Part shown: piece after piece, positions 7,249 to 7,254 of the stretch
Numbering within the stretch: position 1 is the first letter of the stretch
Layout: every line of letters begins with the position of its first letter
From: Abditibacteriota bacterium
Lineage (GTDB): Bacteria; Armatimonadota; UBA5829
Direction of reading: 5' to 3'
DNA: 7,254 nt
NCBI GenBank assembly: GCA_017958015.1
Contig: JAGDDM010000083.1
Span: forward strand, 1 to 7,254
Translations under genes and position numbers: made by a program
Notes under the pieces: model-generated
Told to the model about the DNA's origin: nothing
What the model saw: only the letters and a program-made list of their open reading frames with translations
Database searches by the model: none

Positions 7249-7254
7249 CTCCCC
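7249..7254 (-). promoter_or_regulatory. Ribosome binding site of the giant helicase gene
   Basis: On the minus strand the bases before the ATG read GGGGAGAAGTATT. GGGGAG is a strong match to the anti-Shine-Dalgarno sequence with a 7-base spacer, and it fixes the start at 7241. The window ends here, so promoter and operator sequences are out of view. Confidence 0.85.

Overview
The window is almost entirely one gene. A 2,373-residue reading frame runs on the minus strand from an ATG at 7241 to a TAG at 120-122. Its product is a giant helicase-nuclease. In order it carries two SseB-like domains, a Pro/Ala-rich linker, a beta-rich domain, a transglutaminase-like domain, a DUF4011-type region, a superfamily 1 helicase core split by about 520 residues of mostly helical insert, a Vsr/DUF559-like (MTES_1575-type) endonuclease domain, an acidic linker, a DUF3320-type domain and a C-terminal winged-helix-like tail. 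Large DUF4011/DUF3320 helicases with a C-terminal nuclease are commonly found in accessory and defence-type regions, so a nucleic-acid surveillance or anti-phage role is the leading inference. Nothing in the window proves it.

Four bases after the helicase stop, on the same strand, a second frame begins at 115. Its first 29 codons match the N-terminus of KptA/Tpt1, the NAD+-dependent RNA 2'-phosphotransferase. The frame hits TGA at 26-28, exactly where the family has a conserved Gly-Trp, and the last 28 bases of the window (1-28) do not continue the family pattern well. The gene is therefore broken by an insertion, a small deletion or an assembly junction. The spacing suggests a translationally coupled helicase-kptA operon before the break.

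Organism: composition is moderately GC-rich by eye. The Shine-Dalgarno sequence is strong (GGGGAG, 7-base spacer), and the kptA fragment is of the bacterial type (TSKFISLILRHKPE). A Clostridia-like or other gut/anaerobe bacterium is plausible, but this is a weak inference from protein style only. Only 13 bases lie upstream of the helicase start, so no promoter can be seen. There are no tRNA, rRNA, CRISPR or convincing terminator signals. The plus strand carries long open frames, but these are shadows of the helicase gene.
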